Below are positions 27,136 through 36,359 of a stretch of DNA of 36,983 nucleotides, piece after piece (the stretch's first letter is position 1; every line of letters starts with the position of its first letter). The stretch spans positions 1-36,983 of the IMG/VR virus record IMGVR_UViG_3300035099_000024; one strand, 5' to 3'. The position numbers and the translations under genes are program-made. Below the pieces are notes generated by a model. That model had not been told where the DNA came from. It saw nothing but the letters and a program-made list of their open reading frames with translations, and searched no databases. The DNA is from a virus.

Positions 27136-28566
27136 ATGCCGATAGTAATTAGAGACATTAACTTGGGGGGGCTGGCGGATTCAAATTATCAGGGCGCCGC
27201 CAATTCTTACGCCGAATCCGTTGGCTTGGATATTCATTCCGCGCCGGGCTTGATTAAGGTTAATCAGAAACTTACCAAAAATTCCGGAACCACCGTAACC
27301 GAGTTTTGTAAGTGGGCGGTGTCGTGTTCAAACGGCGAGACTTACTGGTTCTCCGCCGATTCGGGAAAGATTTGGGGACGGACTTCCGCGGGGACGTGGG
27401 CGTTAAGATACACGACTTCGGCCGCGGCAGGAGAGAGTAAGTGTTTAGGGGCGATGGAGTTTAACGGTTATATTTACTGGGCGACCCAATCGCGGCTTCA
27501 CAGGATTGATACCACGTCTGCTTTAACCGCCGATTGGACAGGGGTTGCGGCCAACTGGGCGACTTTTACAAATACCGATGCTTCTTATCATCCGATGTGG
27601 GAAGTAAATTTATCGCTTTACATCGGCGATAAGAATTATGTGGCCGCGGTTTTAACGGATGTAACCCAGACTGGAGCTTTTTCGGCCAATGTTTTAGACC
27701 TTCCGGCAAACGATAGAATTACCGCCCTGAATAGTTTGGCTACCGATTTGCTTATAGGAACGACACGAGCCTCAAGTGTGAACGAGTGCAAGTTTTATCG
27801 CTGGAATACTTGGAGTCCGTCTTGGTTTTCGGAGGATTGGGTTCCCGAAGTGGCTATCAATGCCTTTATCCCGATAGACAACGGAGTTCTGGTTTCGGCG
27901 GGGACAAAAGGTAATCTGTATGTTTACAACGGTTCAACCCTTGAACCCGTTAAAACCATCAAGGGCGATTACGACGGGTCAACCAATAAGAATATCGTTT
28001 ACGCGAATTCAGTTTTGAACTTTCACGGACTTCCTTTGTTTGGCGTTTCTAACGTGTCTGGCAACCCGTCTCTGGAGGGCATTTATTCTTTCGGTTCGCA
28101 TAACAGAAACTACAAACCGGTTCTGAACCTTGAATACATTTCTTCACAGAATGTAACCTCGGCCATTGAATACGGAGCTATGGCGGGGAATGGAGACACC
28201 TTCCTCGTGGCGTGGAAAGATTCAACCGGGACGCCCGCTTACGGAGTTGATTTGCTGGATGTTTCAAACAAGTATTCAGGAGCATACCTTATAACCCGCG
28301 TGCTTATGCCCGACAGGGACAACCTTACGAGTGTGGGGCACGTGAACGTGGGGTATAAGCAGATTCCGACAAATACGGCTATTTCAATCAGCAAATACGT
28401 TAATCACGGGAGTGTAACCTCAATAACAAGCGCGGTAGATGCCAAAACGCATACCCAAAAAGCGCTTGTTGACGTGGGAGACGCGACTACTCTGCAAATT
28501 AAAGTGAGTATGACGGCGTCCTCAAATACGGCGCCGGAAATAGAAGCCATTTTAATCAACGTCTAA
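27136..28566 (+). CDS. Tail nozzle-like, beta-propeller structural protein
   Basis: 476 aa, MPIVIRDINLGGLADSNYQG start. Mostly beta with repeating blades (ETYWFSADSGKIWGR, NGYIYWATQSRLHRID, NLYVYNGSTLEPVKTI), like the tail nozzle/tube proteins of short-tailed phages. Likely forms the distal tail knob. Assignment by pattern and by position between the adaptor and the adhesin; no single motif is decisive. Confidence 0.55.
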   Translation: MPIVIRDINLGGLADSNYQGAANSYAESVGLDIHSAPGLIKVNQKLTKNSGTTVTEFCKWAVSCSNGETYWFSADSGKIWGRTSAGTWALRYTTSAAAGESKCLGAMEFNGYIYWATQSRLHRIDTTSALTADWTGVAANWATFTNTDASYHPMWEVNLSLYIGDKNYVAAVLTDVTQTGAFSANVLDLPANDRITALNSLATDLLIGTTRASSVNECKFYRWNTWSPSWFSEDWVPEVAINAFIPIDNGVLVSAGTKGNLYVYNGSTLEPVKTIKGDYDGSTNKNIVYANSVLNFHGLPLFGVSNVSGNPSLEGIYSFGSHNRNYKPVLNLEYISSQNVTSAIEYGAMAGNGDTFLVAWKDSTGTPAYGVDLLDVSNKYSGAYLITRVLMPDRDNLTSVGHVNVGYKQIPTNTAISISKYVNHGSVTSITSAVDAKTHTQKALVDVGDATTLQIKVSMTASSNTAPEIEAILINV

Positions 28567-28568
28567 AA

Positions 28569-30527
28569 ATGTCTGAACCATTTACCGATATTCCAATTCT
28601 TGATATTCCCGATGCCCAAGCGATTGACGCGAATTTGGGTTCGCCGATTTTGAATAATCCGAGCCAGATTGCCGTGGGATATGACACCCAGTCTTTTCAT
28701 GTTGATAAACAAGGACTATATCTGGGAGACAATACCTTCGCCTCCGCTCCTTTTAGAGCGAACCCAGCCGGGCAACTTTACGCAACCGGAGCGAATATCG
28801 CAGGAACCTTAACTGCGACAGACGGCTCAATCGGAGGGTGGACAATAGGTTCTGCCGCGATTTATAAAGATGGAGCAACAGACGCAACTTCTTCCGGTAT
28901 GGCTTCAGCAGATTATCCTTTTTACGCAGGCAAGAAATATGCGGATAGGGCGACCGCGCCGTTTAGAGTAACTCCGGCCGGGCTAGTTATCGCCTCAAAT
29001 ATAACTATCACCGGCGGTTCGGTGGCGGCCTCCACAATAGACGGAACTTTGAATCTTGGAAATCTTAATGTTGCCAATAGAGGTTGGAGTCAGACTTGTG
29101 TCTTTTCGGTAACTGATGCCGACACCGTGGCTTGGACTTCAGGGGTTTTTACTTCCGCAGATGGGACAACCTACAACATCTCTGCCGGAAATACCGGCAA
29201 TATGACCGCCAAGACCTATATCTATCTTGATACGGCGGTCGGGGGCGGAACGGCCTATCAAACAACTACTACTGCTTCTACAGCCATAGGAGCAGGTAAG
29301 GTGCTTGTGGCCATAGCCCAAAACGGAACAAATGAAGCAACCTTCCTTGTTTTGAATGGACAGGGCGGAATAAACATAGACGCCTCCTCAATAGTCGCGG
29401 GCTCTATTACCGCCAACGAACTTTCAGCCTCACTTCTCTATGCCGGAGCAATCACAATAGACACAGCCGGACTTATTAAATCAGGTCAGACGGCTTACGA
29501 CACCGGAACCGGCTGGTGGATAGGAAATGCTGCCGGGACTCCAAAACTTTCAATAGGAGTTTCTACCGGTAATAAACTTACTTTTGATGGCACCGACATT
29601 GTGATGACCGGACTTATCAATGGTTCAAATGTAAATTTTGGTGGAACTGGCGCCGACGGTGCCTTAACTATTTCTTCAGAAACGACTACGATTGACTTGG
29701 GTGGAGCAGCGGCTGTCACTAAAAACTACACTTCAATTTCAATAACAGGAACAGGCAAACTTGCTTTTTCAAATCCTAATGCAAATGGGACTTTGATTAT
29801 CTTAAAATCGCAAGGTAATGTTACTATCACATCCTCAACGGTGCCAGCGATAGACTTGAGAAGTATTGGAGCAATTGGAGGAAGTGGAGGGGCTAATAAT
29901 AATGGCAGTGGTCGTGGAGCAAGCGGCGGAAGTGGAAATATAGGACGAGGAAATTCATCAAAATGTGCTCAAGGCATTCGTGGAACTGGTGGTGATTCTG
30001 TCGCTCCTGTTGGCACAGGTGGCACAGCAGTTTCTGGCGGGACACCCTTTATTACCGCAACTATTGATGGCGAGGTAAGTGTATTTTCTTGCGGCGGCGG
30101 CGGTGGTGGCGGTGGCGGTTCTGGTGCAGGTATTACTGGTAGCGGAGGAGCAGGTGGAACTGGTGGTGGTTCACTTTACATAAAATGTGGCGGCGCTTTG
30201 AATATAACCAGCACAATAAATGCGTCTGGTGCAGCCGGAAGTAATGGAACCAATAGTGGTGGTGGCGGTGGTGGTGGCGGTGGCGGTAGTATTGCAATTG
30301 TTTATAGAACCCTTACCGCTAATTCTGCGACATTGACTGTTGATGGTGGGGCAAGGGGCACCGGAAATGCTGGAGGGACTAATACCTATGGCGGTGGTGG
30401 CGGATCTGGCGCAGCTGGAGCAACCGCAGATGGTTCAAATGGTTATAATGGTTCAAATAGTTCCGGCGGAGATGGCGGTGCGGGTGGTGCAGGGATAGGA
30501 TTTATTGTTCAAAATACTTCGCTTTAA
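28569..30527 (+). CDS. Tail adhesin with polyglycine C-terminal domain
   Basis: 652 aa. N-terminus: fibre-type DIPDAQAIDANLGSPIL, then knitted repeats (QLYATGANIAGTLTATDGS, SITANELSASLLYAGAITI). From about residue 435 on it is a Gly-rich domain with several long glycine tracts (near 508 and 565). Glycine tracts spaced by short strands resemble the polyglycine-II sandwich of T4-like adhesins, whose loops contact the receptor. Only two bases separate it from the nozzle gene. Likely host-range determinant. Confidence 0.72.
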   Translation: MSEPFTDIPILDIPDAQAIDANLGSPILNNPSQIAVGYDTQSFHVDKQGLYLGDNTFASAPFRANPAGQLYATGANIAGTLTATDGSIGGWTIGSAAIYKDGATDATSSGMASADYPFYAGKKYADRATAPFRVTPAGLVIASNITITGGSVAASTIDGTLNLGNLNVANRGWSQTCVFSVTDADTVAWTSGVFTSADGTTYNISAGNTGNMTAKTYIYLDTAVGGGTAYQTTTTASTAIGAGKVLVAIAQNGTNEATFLVLNGQGGINIDASSIVAGSITANELSASLLYAGAITIDTAGLIKSGQTAYDTGTGWWIGNAAGTPKLSIGVSTGNKLTFDGTDIVMTGLINGSNVNFGGTGADGALTISSETTTIDLGGAAAVTKNYTSISITGTGKLAFSNPNANGTLIILKSQGNVTITSSTVPAIDLRSIGAIGGSGGANNNGSGRGASGGSGNIGRGNSSKCAQGIRGTGGDSVAPVGTGGTAVSGGTPFITATIDGEVSVFSCGGGGGGGGGSGAGITGSGGAGGTGGGSLYIKCGGALNITSTINASGAAGSNGTNSGGGGGGGGGGSIAIVYRTLTANSATLTVDGGARGTGNAGGTNTYGGGGGSGAAGATADGSNGYNGSNSSGGDGGAGGAGIGFIVQNTSL

Positions 30528-30557
30528 TAATTAGAAAAAAAATAATAAAATAATACT

Positions 30558-32435
30558 ATGCCACTACCACAAAATATCCAAAATATCCTAAACGACCCGA
30601 AATTCTTGGCTGATGTTCAATTGCTTGGCGGAAGTTTAGCGGGAGGAACGGCGGAAAAAAATCAAGCCGTAACTAGAGTTGAGCAGGTAAGAGACAGACT
30701 TGCTGAAGAAATCCAGAAATTAGGCATCTCTTTGCCTGGAGAACTTAACAAGTATGGCCCAAAAGAACTCGCCAATTTTCTTATGCCGTTTGGCGCGGGA
30801 CAATTTGTATCAGCCGCCGAAGCTAGCGGGAATATACCAGCTTATGGAAGGGAAAGTTTTGCCAATTTATTCGGGAATGTCAAAAATTTTGCTGACTACG
30901 TTATTGGCGGAGGACAATTTGAAAACTTAAATGTGCCTAGAACTCAATTATCAACCGGAGGATATAGTGGAGGACGAACAGTTCCTGTTCCGGTTGGTTC
31001 TACTTATAAAGTTAATCCGCAGGGTATTGTTTTAGTTCGGGGAGCGGCAGGAGGAACTCCCCAAACTCAAACTATGGCGGATATAACTGGAACTCAACCA
31101 ACCAAATACTACCAGTTCAAGGGTTCTCCCGATGTCTTTGACCAGAATGGAAACTATATTTCTTCGGCGCAGGCCGCAACAATTCCCAACTTCTTTCAGA
31201 ATGTAATCCAACTTGACTATGTCAGGCCAGAAGTTAAGTCGGCGTCTGACTTTGCGACTTATTCGGGTAAGCCCGTTTCAGTAAGCGCCCTGACGAATCC
31301 GCCGCCTACTCCCCAGGGGACAACGGGAACTTCGGGGACGCAAGATTATTCCTCAATTATTTCCGGCGCGATGACTGTCCTGCCCACAACTACCGCCGAA
31401 CAAACCAAAGTAAACGAAACCTATCAGGCAATCATAAACAAGATGAAGGAGTTAGAGGGGCAAACTGCCTATCAGCAATCACAAGAGGATATTCAGGGAG
31501 TAACTGCCAAGAAAGCCCAACTTCGGGATCTACAAGCCCAATTAACGGCCCTAAACGCTTCTACGGCCGCTACACAGGCCAATATAGAGGGCAGACCGAT
31601 GAGTATGGGGGCTATTGTGGGCCAACAGGGAGAGGTTGGGCGTCAGAACGCGATTAAGGCGTTATCTCTAAATGCCCAGATAAATACCTTGCAAGGGAAC
31701 ATCCAAACCGCCCAAGAGGCCGTGAACAGGATGGTTGACCTTAAGTATGCGCCTATCAAAACCCAGTTGGAGGAGTTAAATGTTTTATTGCAGCAAAACA
31801 GAGACGCCTTGAGTAAGGCGGAGCAGAAGGTTGCCGATGCCTTAAAGTTGCAAAACGACATCAAGTTAAAACAACTGGATATACAGATTGCCAACGAAAA
31901 GAACTGGGAAACAACCGTAAATACGGCCTTAGCCAATGGCGCGCCTATAAGCGTAATAACCAACGCCAGACAACTTTATGCCGCCAAGAATGAGGATAAA
32001 GCGAGAGCGTTGTTAGCTCCTTATACGGGGGTGAAGAGCAACGATGTTTCGGCTGGGGGAGGAACAGTTGGAGAACAAAGAGATTACACGGTTTCAACTT
32101 ATTTGAACTCTAAAAAAGGAACCGATGGTTATGTCGCCGCAGAAACCTACCAGGAAGCATTGAAAAAATTCATCGCCAAGGGCGGAACTCAATCAAACTT
32201 CTTTGCTTCGTTCCCGCAACAAACCTATTTGAGACAGCAAGAGATAGACAAACTTCCGGCGGCGATGAAACCTAAAACAGATACTGGATATACTGCCACA
32301 ACAATTCCAGCAAACATAAAACAATCTTTAATGGAAGATATAAAGGCAGGATTCCCATTAGACCAGTTAGTCAAGGCATATCCTGAAATTTCGCCTTCAT
32401 TTATAAACTCCTTTAAGTGGGATTTAGGATTCTAA
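30558..32435 (+). CDS. Large coiled-coil virion protein
   Basis: 625 aa. Flexible N-terminus (LPQNIQNILNDPKFLADVQL), a beta-rich middle, and a long coiled coil about 285-450 (KKAQLRDLQAQLTALNASTA, QLEELNVLLQQNRDALSKAE). The end (ETYQEALKKFIAKGGTQ) is helical. Located between the adhesin and the 953-aa protein. Likely an internal or ejected virion protein; specific role unknown. Confidence 0.6.
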   Translation: MPLPQNIQNILNDPKFLADVQLLGGSLAGGTAEKNQAVTRVEQVRDRLAEEIQKLGISLPGELNKYGPKELANFLMPFGAGQFVSAAEASGNIPAYGRESFANLFGNVKNFADYVIGGGQFENLNVPRTQLSTGGYSGGRTVPVPVGSTYKVNPQGIVLVRGAAGGTPQTQTMADITGTQPTKYYQFKGSPDVFDQNGNYISSAQAATIPNFFQNVIQLDYVRPEVKSASDFATYSGKPVSVSALTNPPPTPQGTTGTSGTQDYSSIISGAMTVLPTTTAEQTKVNETYQAIINKMKELEGQTAYQQSQEDIQGVTAKKAQLRDLQAQLTALNASTAATQANIEGRPMSMGAIVGQQGEVGRQNAIKALSLNAQINTLQGNIQTAQEAVNRMVDLKYAPIKTQLEELNVLLQQNRDALSKAEQKVADALKLQNDIKLKQLDIQIANEKNWETTVNTALANGAPISVITNARQLYAAKNEDKARALLAPYTGVKSNDVSAGGGTVGEQRDYTVSTYLNSKKGTDGYVAAETYQEALKKFIAKGGTQSNFFASFPQQTYLRQQEIDKLPAAMKPKTDTGYTATTIPANIKQSLMEDIKAGFPLDQLVKAYPEISPSFINSFKWDLGF

Positions 32436-32436
32436 T

Positions 32437-35298
32437 ATGGGTAGACTGTCCGGACAAACTCAAATACCAACAACTTCGTTGCCAACTGGCGGCAGACTTA
32501 TTAATCGTGGAGATAACCCAAATGTCCAACCATTGAACAATGCATCTTGGGGTTGGGAAGATATGCCTTTAGGAGAAAAGATTTGGAGAACAACTAAAGA
32601 ACTACCGACCGTTCTCTATAATTTCATTCCGCCATCAATCAGAGAAGCCACAGAAAAGAAAAAGCCAAGCATTCTAGAATTGATGAAAGCAGGAGTTAAG
32701 GGAGTGGCGGAATTCGGGGCTGGTGTATTGGGAGTAACTGCACAGGCGGTTGGCGGGGCTATTTTGGGTGGAGTAGAAAAGGTAACCGGCAAACCACAAA
32801 GATATGAAATACCCGGCATTCAACCAGTTTCAAAAGCAATAGGATTAAAAGGGATTCCAAGCGAGGTTTCTTCCTATCAGCAACAGGCCTCCGATTTAGA
32901 AAAGCAAGGATTCACCCCCGACGAATCAAAGGCATTAGTAGGATTGAATGCTTATTTGGGAATAGCACCGGTGGCCGGAAGATTGGCAAGAACCGGAGCG
33001 CTTACTAAACTTGGCGAAAGGATTGCCACAAAAGAAGTTCCATTTGCGGAAACACCAGAAGGGATAAAGGCGGGGATTAAGGGTGAAACTGTCCCTGAGG
33101 GGATTACAAGAGTTGAACGACCATTTATTACTGGCGTTAAAAGGGTTTTCGGCAAAACAGAAGAACAAAAACAATTCTATAATGTTTTACAGGAACATAT
33201 GGATAAATACTTTGAGGGTAGAAGCGAATTGCTTTCAAAGGAAGAACCCCTAAATAAATCTTTGGTAGAATTGAACGATAAAGAGCTTGCCAATTATTCA
33301 AAATTTACTCAAGGATTTGAAATTCCTGAAACCGAGATTACCCCAAAACTTAAAACCGCCGTTGATTTGTGGAAAAAAGTCAGCAAAGAGGAACAGGATT
33401 ATTTAATCAGTAAGGGCAAATTAACACTGGAACAAATAGAAAACAGGCGCTGGAAGCCCGTTGAAACAATTACCGGGAGAAGCCGGGAGGAACTAAAAGC
33501 GATGGGCGTTGACCCGCAGTATTATCCTTATTTGGCTGAAGACCTGCTTAAGAAATCGGATTTTATCGCGACTACCGGTAAAAGGACAAAAGGTGGTTAT
33601 CTTAAAAGATTTACCGGCAAGATGCTTCAGGAAGATACTTACATCAAAGACCCCAAGATTGCCATTCCGAGACATAGAATACAAGTATTCAGGGACAAGA
33701 TGGATTCAGAATTGGTTGACACGATTAAAGAAACTTTTGCCGAGCAGGATAAGACGATTATACAAAAATACAGAACTGACCCTAGATTTGCCGAACAAAT
33801 GGGGGTTGAGGAATGGAAACCGGCTGGGACATTAAGATTTTATCCAATAGTGGAAGAAGGGGCAAAAAAAGCCATTGGCGTTACTAAAAAGGTTGAAAGT
33901 TATTGGGTGCCGAAAGAAGTCGCCAACGAACTTAATAAGTTTTATAAACCCGGGGTATTAGAAAAAGTTTTGCGGATGACTTATGACCCGCTTATAGATA
34001 TGTGGCGGGTTTCGGTTTTAAGTCTGGTGCCGAGATGGCTTTATAACAATTTTGTGGGAAACACTATGCTTGCCATTTTAGGCAAGACTGACCCGTTTGC
34101 GTTTGCCAAGTCGGCAAAGGAAATGCTTGCCAGAACCAAATTAGGAGAAAAAATAGGTATCGGTCAGCGGGAAATACCAAAAGGGGTTTTTATCAAAGAA
34201 TACGCCGGTGGTGAAATGGCAAAAGCGGGGCAACTGGGTTCTCTGACAAAAGAAAGAACGCAGTTTTTAAGACCGATTGAGAATTGGCTTAATCTTTTGG
34301 AGCAAGCCAAGAATTATAAAGCATTGAGGATACCGGCCATTGCCACTCAAAACTTAATTAGGGGTTGGATTGCTTTAGGCAAACCAATTGGTTATCTCAA
34401 CAAAGTAACAGAAAACTGGTTTAGAGGAGCGATGTATATCTCAAAAAGCGAAGGTAAGTTTTTAGGATTTCAATTAGACAAACCAGTTCCACCGGTTGAA
34501 GCATTAAAATATGTCAACGAGTTTTTGTTTGATTACACTAAACTTTCAAGAGCAGAACGGGCGACTTTCAGACGGGCCTTGCCTTTCTATAACTGGATGA
34601 AAAATATAACCGAGTTTTCTTTGAAATTTCCAATAAATCATCCGTTAAGAGGTTTAATCGTGGGCGCACTGTTGCAGGATTATGTTGATTATATCAACGA
34701 AGTGAACCAGAAAGAAGATAAGACAAAATCAGTTTTAAGAATTAAGACGGATATGACCTATGAGGGAAAACCACTTTACATAAATGTTAAATCGGCAATT
34801 CCTTTTAGCGATGTATTTAGAACCATTCCCACCGATTTTGAGACCTTTGGCAGGTTTTTAACTTCTAATCCGGTATCTAAAATCATCATTGAACGGGGAT
34901 TCAGAATCAATTCTTTTACCGGCCAGCCATTTTCTCAACCAGCCGCGTTACAGCAATTTGATGAATATGGAAAACCGATTTTGCCATTGCCGTCTTTGGG
35001 AGAACATCTAGGAATGCAAATCCCGCAAACCAAAATGGCACAATCAATCGCAGACCAATTAAGATACGGAAAGGTATTAAAGAGATATGAGACGGGAGAA
35101 CCTAAAATATATCGTGGCCAGATTCAAGCATCTGATTTGCTTATGGAGGTTTTAGGATATTTCGGCATCAAACTTTCGGCCACGGAATACAACGCAATCA
35201 AACAATCCGTGGATAGAAAAGAAAGATTGCAGGAAGTTAAGGGTCGCCGGTATGAACGACAAATTGAAAGTGGCCTGGAAAGATTAAGAAATCAATAA
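32437..35298 (+). CDS. Large internal virion protein
   Basis: 953 aa, the longest in the window, 1 nt after the previous stop. Contains a hydrophobic Gly/Ala stretch (AGVLGVTAQAVGGAILGGVE, about 92-112) that could cross a membrane. The C-terminal block FDYTKLSRAERATFRRALPF followed by YNWMKNITEF resembles the conserved FxR-x-P-F-Y-x-W signature of very large phage structural proteins ejected with the DNA. Likely helps DNA cross the envelope. No enzymatic motif recognised. Confidence 0.6.
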   Translation: MGRLSGQTQIPTTSLPTGGRLINRGDNPNVQPLNNASWGWEDMPLGEKIWRTTKELPTVLYNFIPPSIREATEKKKPSILELMKAGVKGVAEFGAGVLGVTAQAVGGAILGGVEKVTGKPQRYEIPGIQPVSKAIGLKGIPSEVSSYQQQASDLEKQGFTPDESKALVGLNAYLGIAPVAGRLARTGALTKLGERIATKEVPFAETPEGIKAGIKGETVPEGITRVERPFITGVKRVFGKTEEQKQFYNVLQEHMDKYFEGRSELLSKEEPLNKSLVELNDKELANYSKFTQGFEIPETEITPKLKTAVDLWKKVSKEEQDYLISKGKLTLEQIENRRWKPVETITGRSREELKAMGVDPQYYPYLAEDLLKKSDFIATTGKRTKGGYLKRFTGKMLQEDTYIKDPKIAIPRHRIQVFRDKMDSELVDTIKETFAEQDKTIIQKYRTDPRFAEQMGVEEWKPAGTLRFYPIVEEGAKKAIGVTKKVESYWVPKEVANELNKFYKPGVLEKVLRMTYDPLIDMWRVSVLSLVPRWLYNNFVGNTMLAILGKTDPFAFAKSAKEMLARTKLGEKIGIGQREIPKGVFIKEYAGGEMAKAGQLGSLTKERTQFLRPIENWLNLLEQAKNYKALRIPAIATQNLIRGWIALGKPIGYLNKVTENWFRGAMYISKSEGKFLGFQLDKPVPPVEALKYVNEFLFDYTKLSRAERATFRRALPFYNWMKNITEFSLKFPINHPLRGLIVGALLQDYVDYINEVNQKEDKTKSVLRIKTDMTYEGKPLYINVKSAIPFSDVFRTIPTDFETFGRFLTSNPVSKIIIERGFRINSFTGQPFSQPAALQQFDEYGKPILPLPSLGEHLGMQIPQTKMAQSIADQLRYGKVLKRYETGEPKIYRGQIQASDLLMEVLGYFGIKLSATEYNAIKQSVDRKERLQEVKGRRYERQIESGLERLRNQ

Positions 35299-35420
35299 AG
35301 TTCTGCGGCATTCCACGCACTACCAAGAGCAGGGAAAAAATATAGCAACCAAAACACCAGAAAGCCGATAAAAAGAATGATTAGCGTCCATTCACCGATT
35401 TTCTTTAGAGTTTTAATCAT
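35292..35420 (-). CDS. Small leaderless membrane protein on the minus strand
   Basis: 42 aa (MIKTLKKIGEWTLIILFIGF..., C-terminal SAWNAAELY), one membrane helix, convergent with the 953-aa gene by 7 nt. The only credible minus-strand gene. A good promoter lies 6 nt before its ATG. A longer frame from 35501 runs through the DnaA boxes and is rejected. Function unknown. Confidence 0.55.
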   Translation of the reverse strand: MIKTLKKIGEWTLIILFIGFLVFWLLYFFPALGSAWNAAELY

Positions 35421-35426
35421 AATCCC

Positions 35427-35455
35427 CTTATACCATAACCCCAGAATTATTGCAA
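35427..35455 (-). promoter_or_regulatory. Minus-strand promoter of the small membrane protein
   Basis: On the minus strand: TTGCAA (35455-35450), 17-nt spacer, TATAAG (35432-35427), then 6 nt to the ATG at 35420. Same geometry as the HTH gene and the intron nucleases. Confidence 0.6.
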
Positions 35456-35470
35456 ACAAGTTATACCTGA

Positions 35471-35620
35471 ATATCCACAAACTTATCCACCGAATATCCA
35501 CAGGCAGGTAATAAGTAAAATAAGGGAATTAAGACACTTTTAAGGTAAAAAGTGAATAACTATGAACTCTCTTATTGTTATCTTTATATATTAATTAAGA
35601 GGGGATTATTAAGGGGGGAT
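35471..35620 (+). other. DnaA-box cluster next to A/T-rich DNA, candidate origin
   Basis: ATATCCACA (35471-35479), TTATCCACc (35483-35491) and ATATCCACA (35494-35502) lie in 32 bp in the same orientation, matching the DnaA box TTATCCACA with 0-1 changes each. About 100 bp of A/T-rich sequence follows (35520-35600: tctttatatattaattaa). The region lies between convergent and outward-reading genes and codes for nothing on the + strand. Origin function is inferred. Confidence 0.5.
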
Positions 35621-35630
35621 TAAAATTAAA

Positions 35631-36359
35631 ATGGACAACCTCACAAAACTTAAAAAGCTAAAATCTTTTTTAGACAACAAAGACCTTGCCAGTTTTGAGG
35701 TGCAAATGGAACTTGCCGATGCGATGCAGCAATTTAAGGCCAATACCATAACCGTTAAAGGTGAAAAAGGCGACAAGGGAGATCCCGGATATACTCCAAT
35801 AAAGGGTATAGATTATTTTGACGGGAAAGACGGTAAGGACGGGAAGTCAATCGTGGGGCCAAAAGGAGATCGCGGCCCAATGGGTCCGAAGGGAGAAAAA
35901 GGGGATAAAGGGGATGCTGGAAAAGACGGAAAAGATGCTATAATAAACGAAGATGAGATTGTTAAAAAAATCTTAAAGCAAATCCCCGAACCTAAAATGG
36001 GCTTTATGCCCCCGATTCCCCCTCCGTCCCTAAAGATTAAAGGCGCGGGAACCCAGATAGCCGACGCTATCAGAGAGATAAACTTCGCGGGCGCGGGAGT
36101 TGTTGTTTCAAGGGATGGCGCTGAAAAGGTTTTGGTAACTATCGCGGGTGGTGCAGGAGTCAATTTTGCCGATAATGAAGTTGTGGCAGGCGATGTTCAA
36201 ACTTTTACTCTTGCCAATACGCCCGTTCTTGGTTCAGAGAAAATCTATGCCAACGGCCAGAGACTGGCGCCGACAACGGATTATACGATCTCTGGAAATG
36301 TCTTAACTATGGTTAATTCTTGGCCTGCCGGAACAATTACGGCTGACTATCGTTACTAA
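35631..36359 (+). CDS. Collagen-like fibre protein
   Basis: 242 aa with an AAGGGGGG ribosome site. Helical N-terminus (LTKLKKLKSFLDNKDLASFE), then Gly-X-Y repeats about 43-105 (GEKGDKGDPG, GPKGDRGPMGPKGEKGDKG), then a Pro-rich link (FMPPIPPPS) and a beta-rich C-terminal knob ending WPAGTITADYRY. Collagen-like triple helices are typical shafts of phage fibres. Its TAA overlaps the next ATG (TAATG). Confidence 0.85.
   Translation: MDNLTKLKKLKSFLDNKDLASFEVQMELADAMQQFKANTITVKGEKGDKGDPGYTPIKGIDYFDGKDGKDGKSIVGPKGDRGPMGPKGEKGDKGDAGKDGKDAIINEDEIVKKILKQIPEPKMGFMPPIPPPSLKIKGAGTQIADAIREINFAGAGVVVSRDGAEKVLVTIAGGAGVNFADNEVVAGDVQTFTLANTPVLGSEKIYANGQRLAPTTDYTISGNVLTMVNSWPAGTITADYRY

Noticed and set aside
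29139-29719. Minus-strand ORFs in the adhesin and in other low-complexity genes
   Set aside because: Shadow frames opposite Gly/Thr/Ala-rich coding sequence; no promoter or ribosome site.
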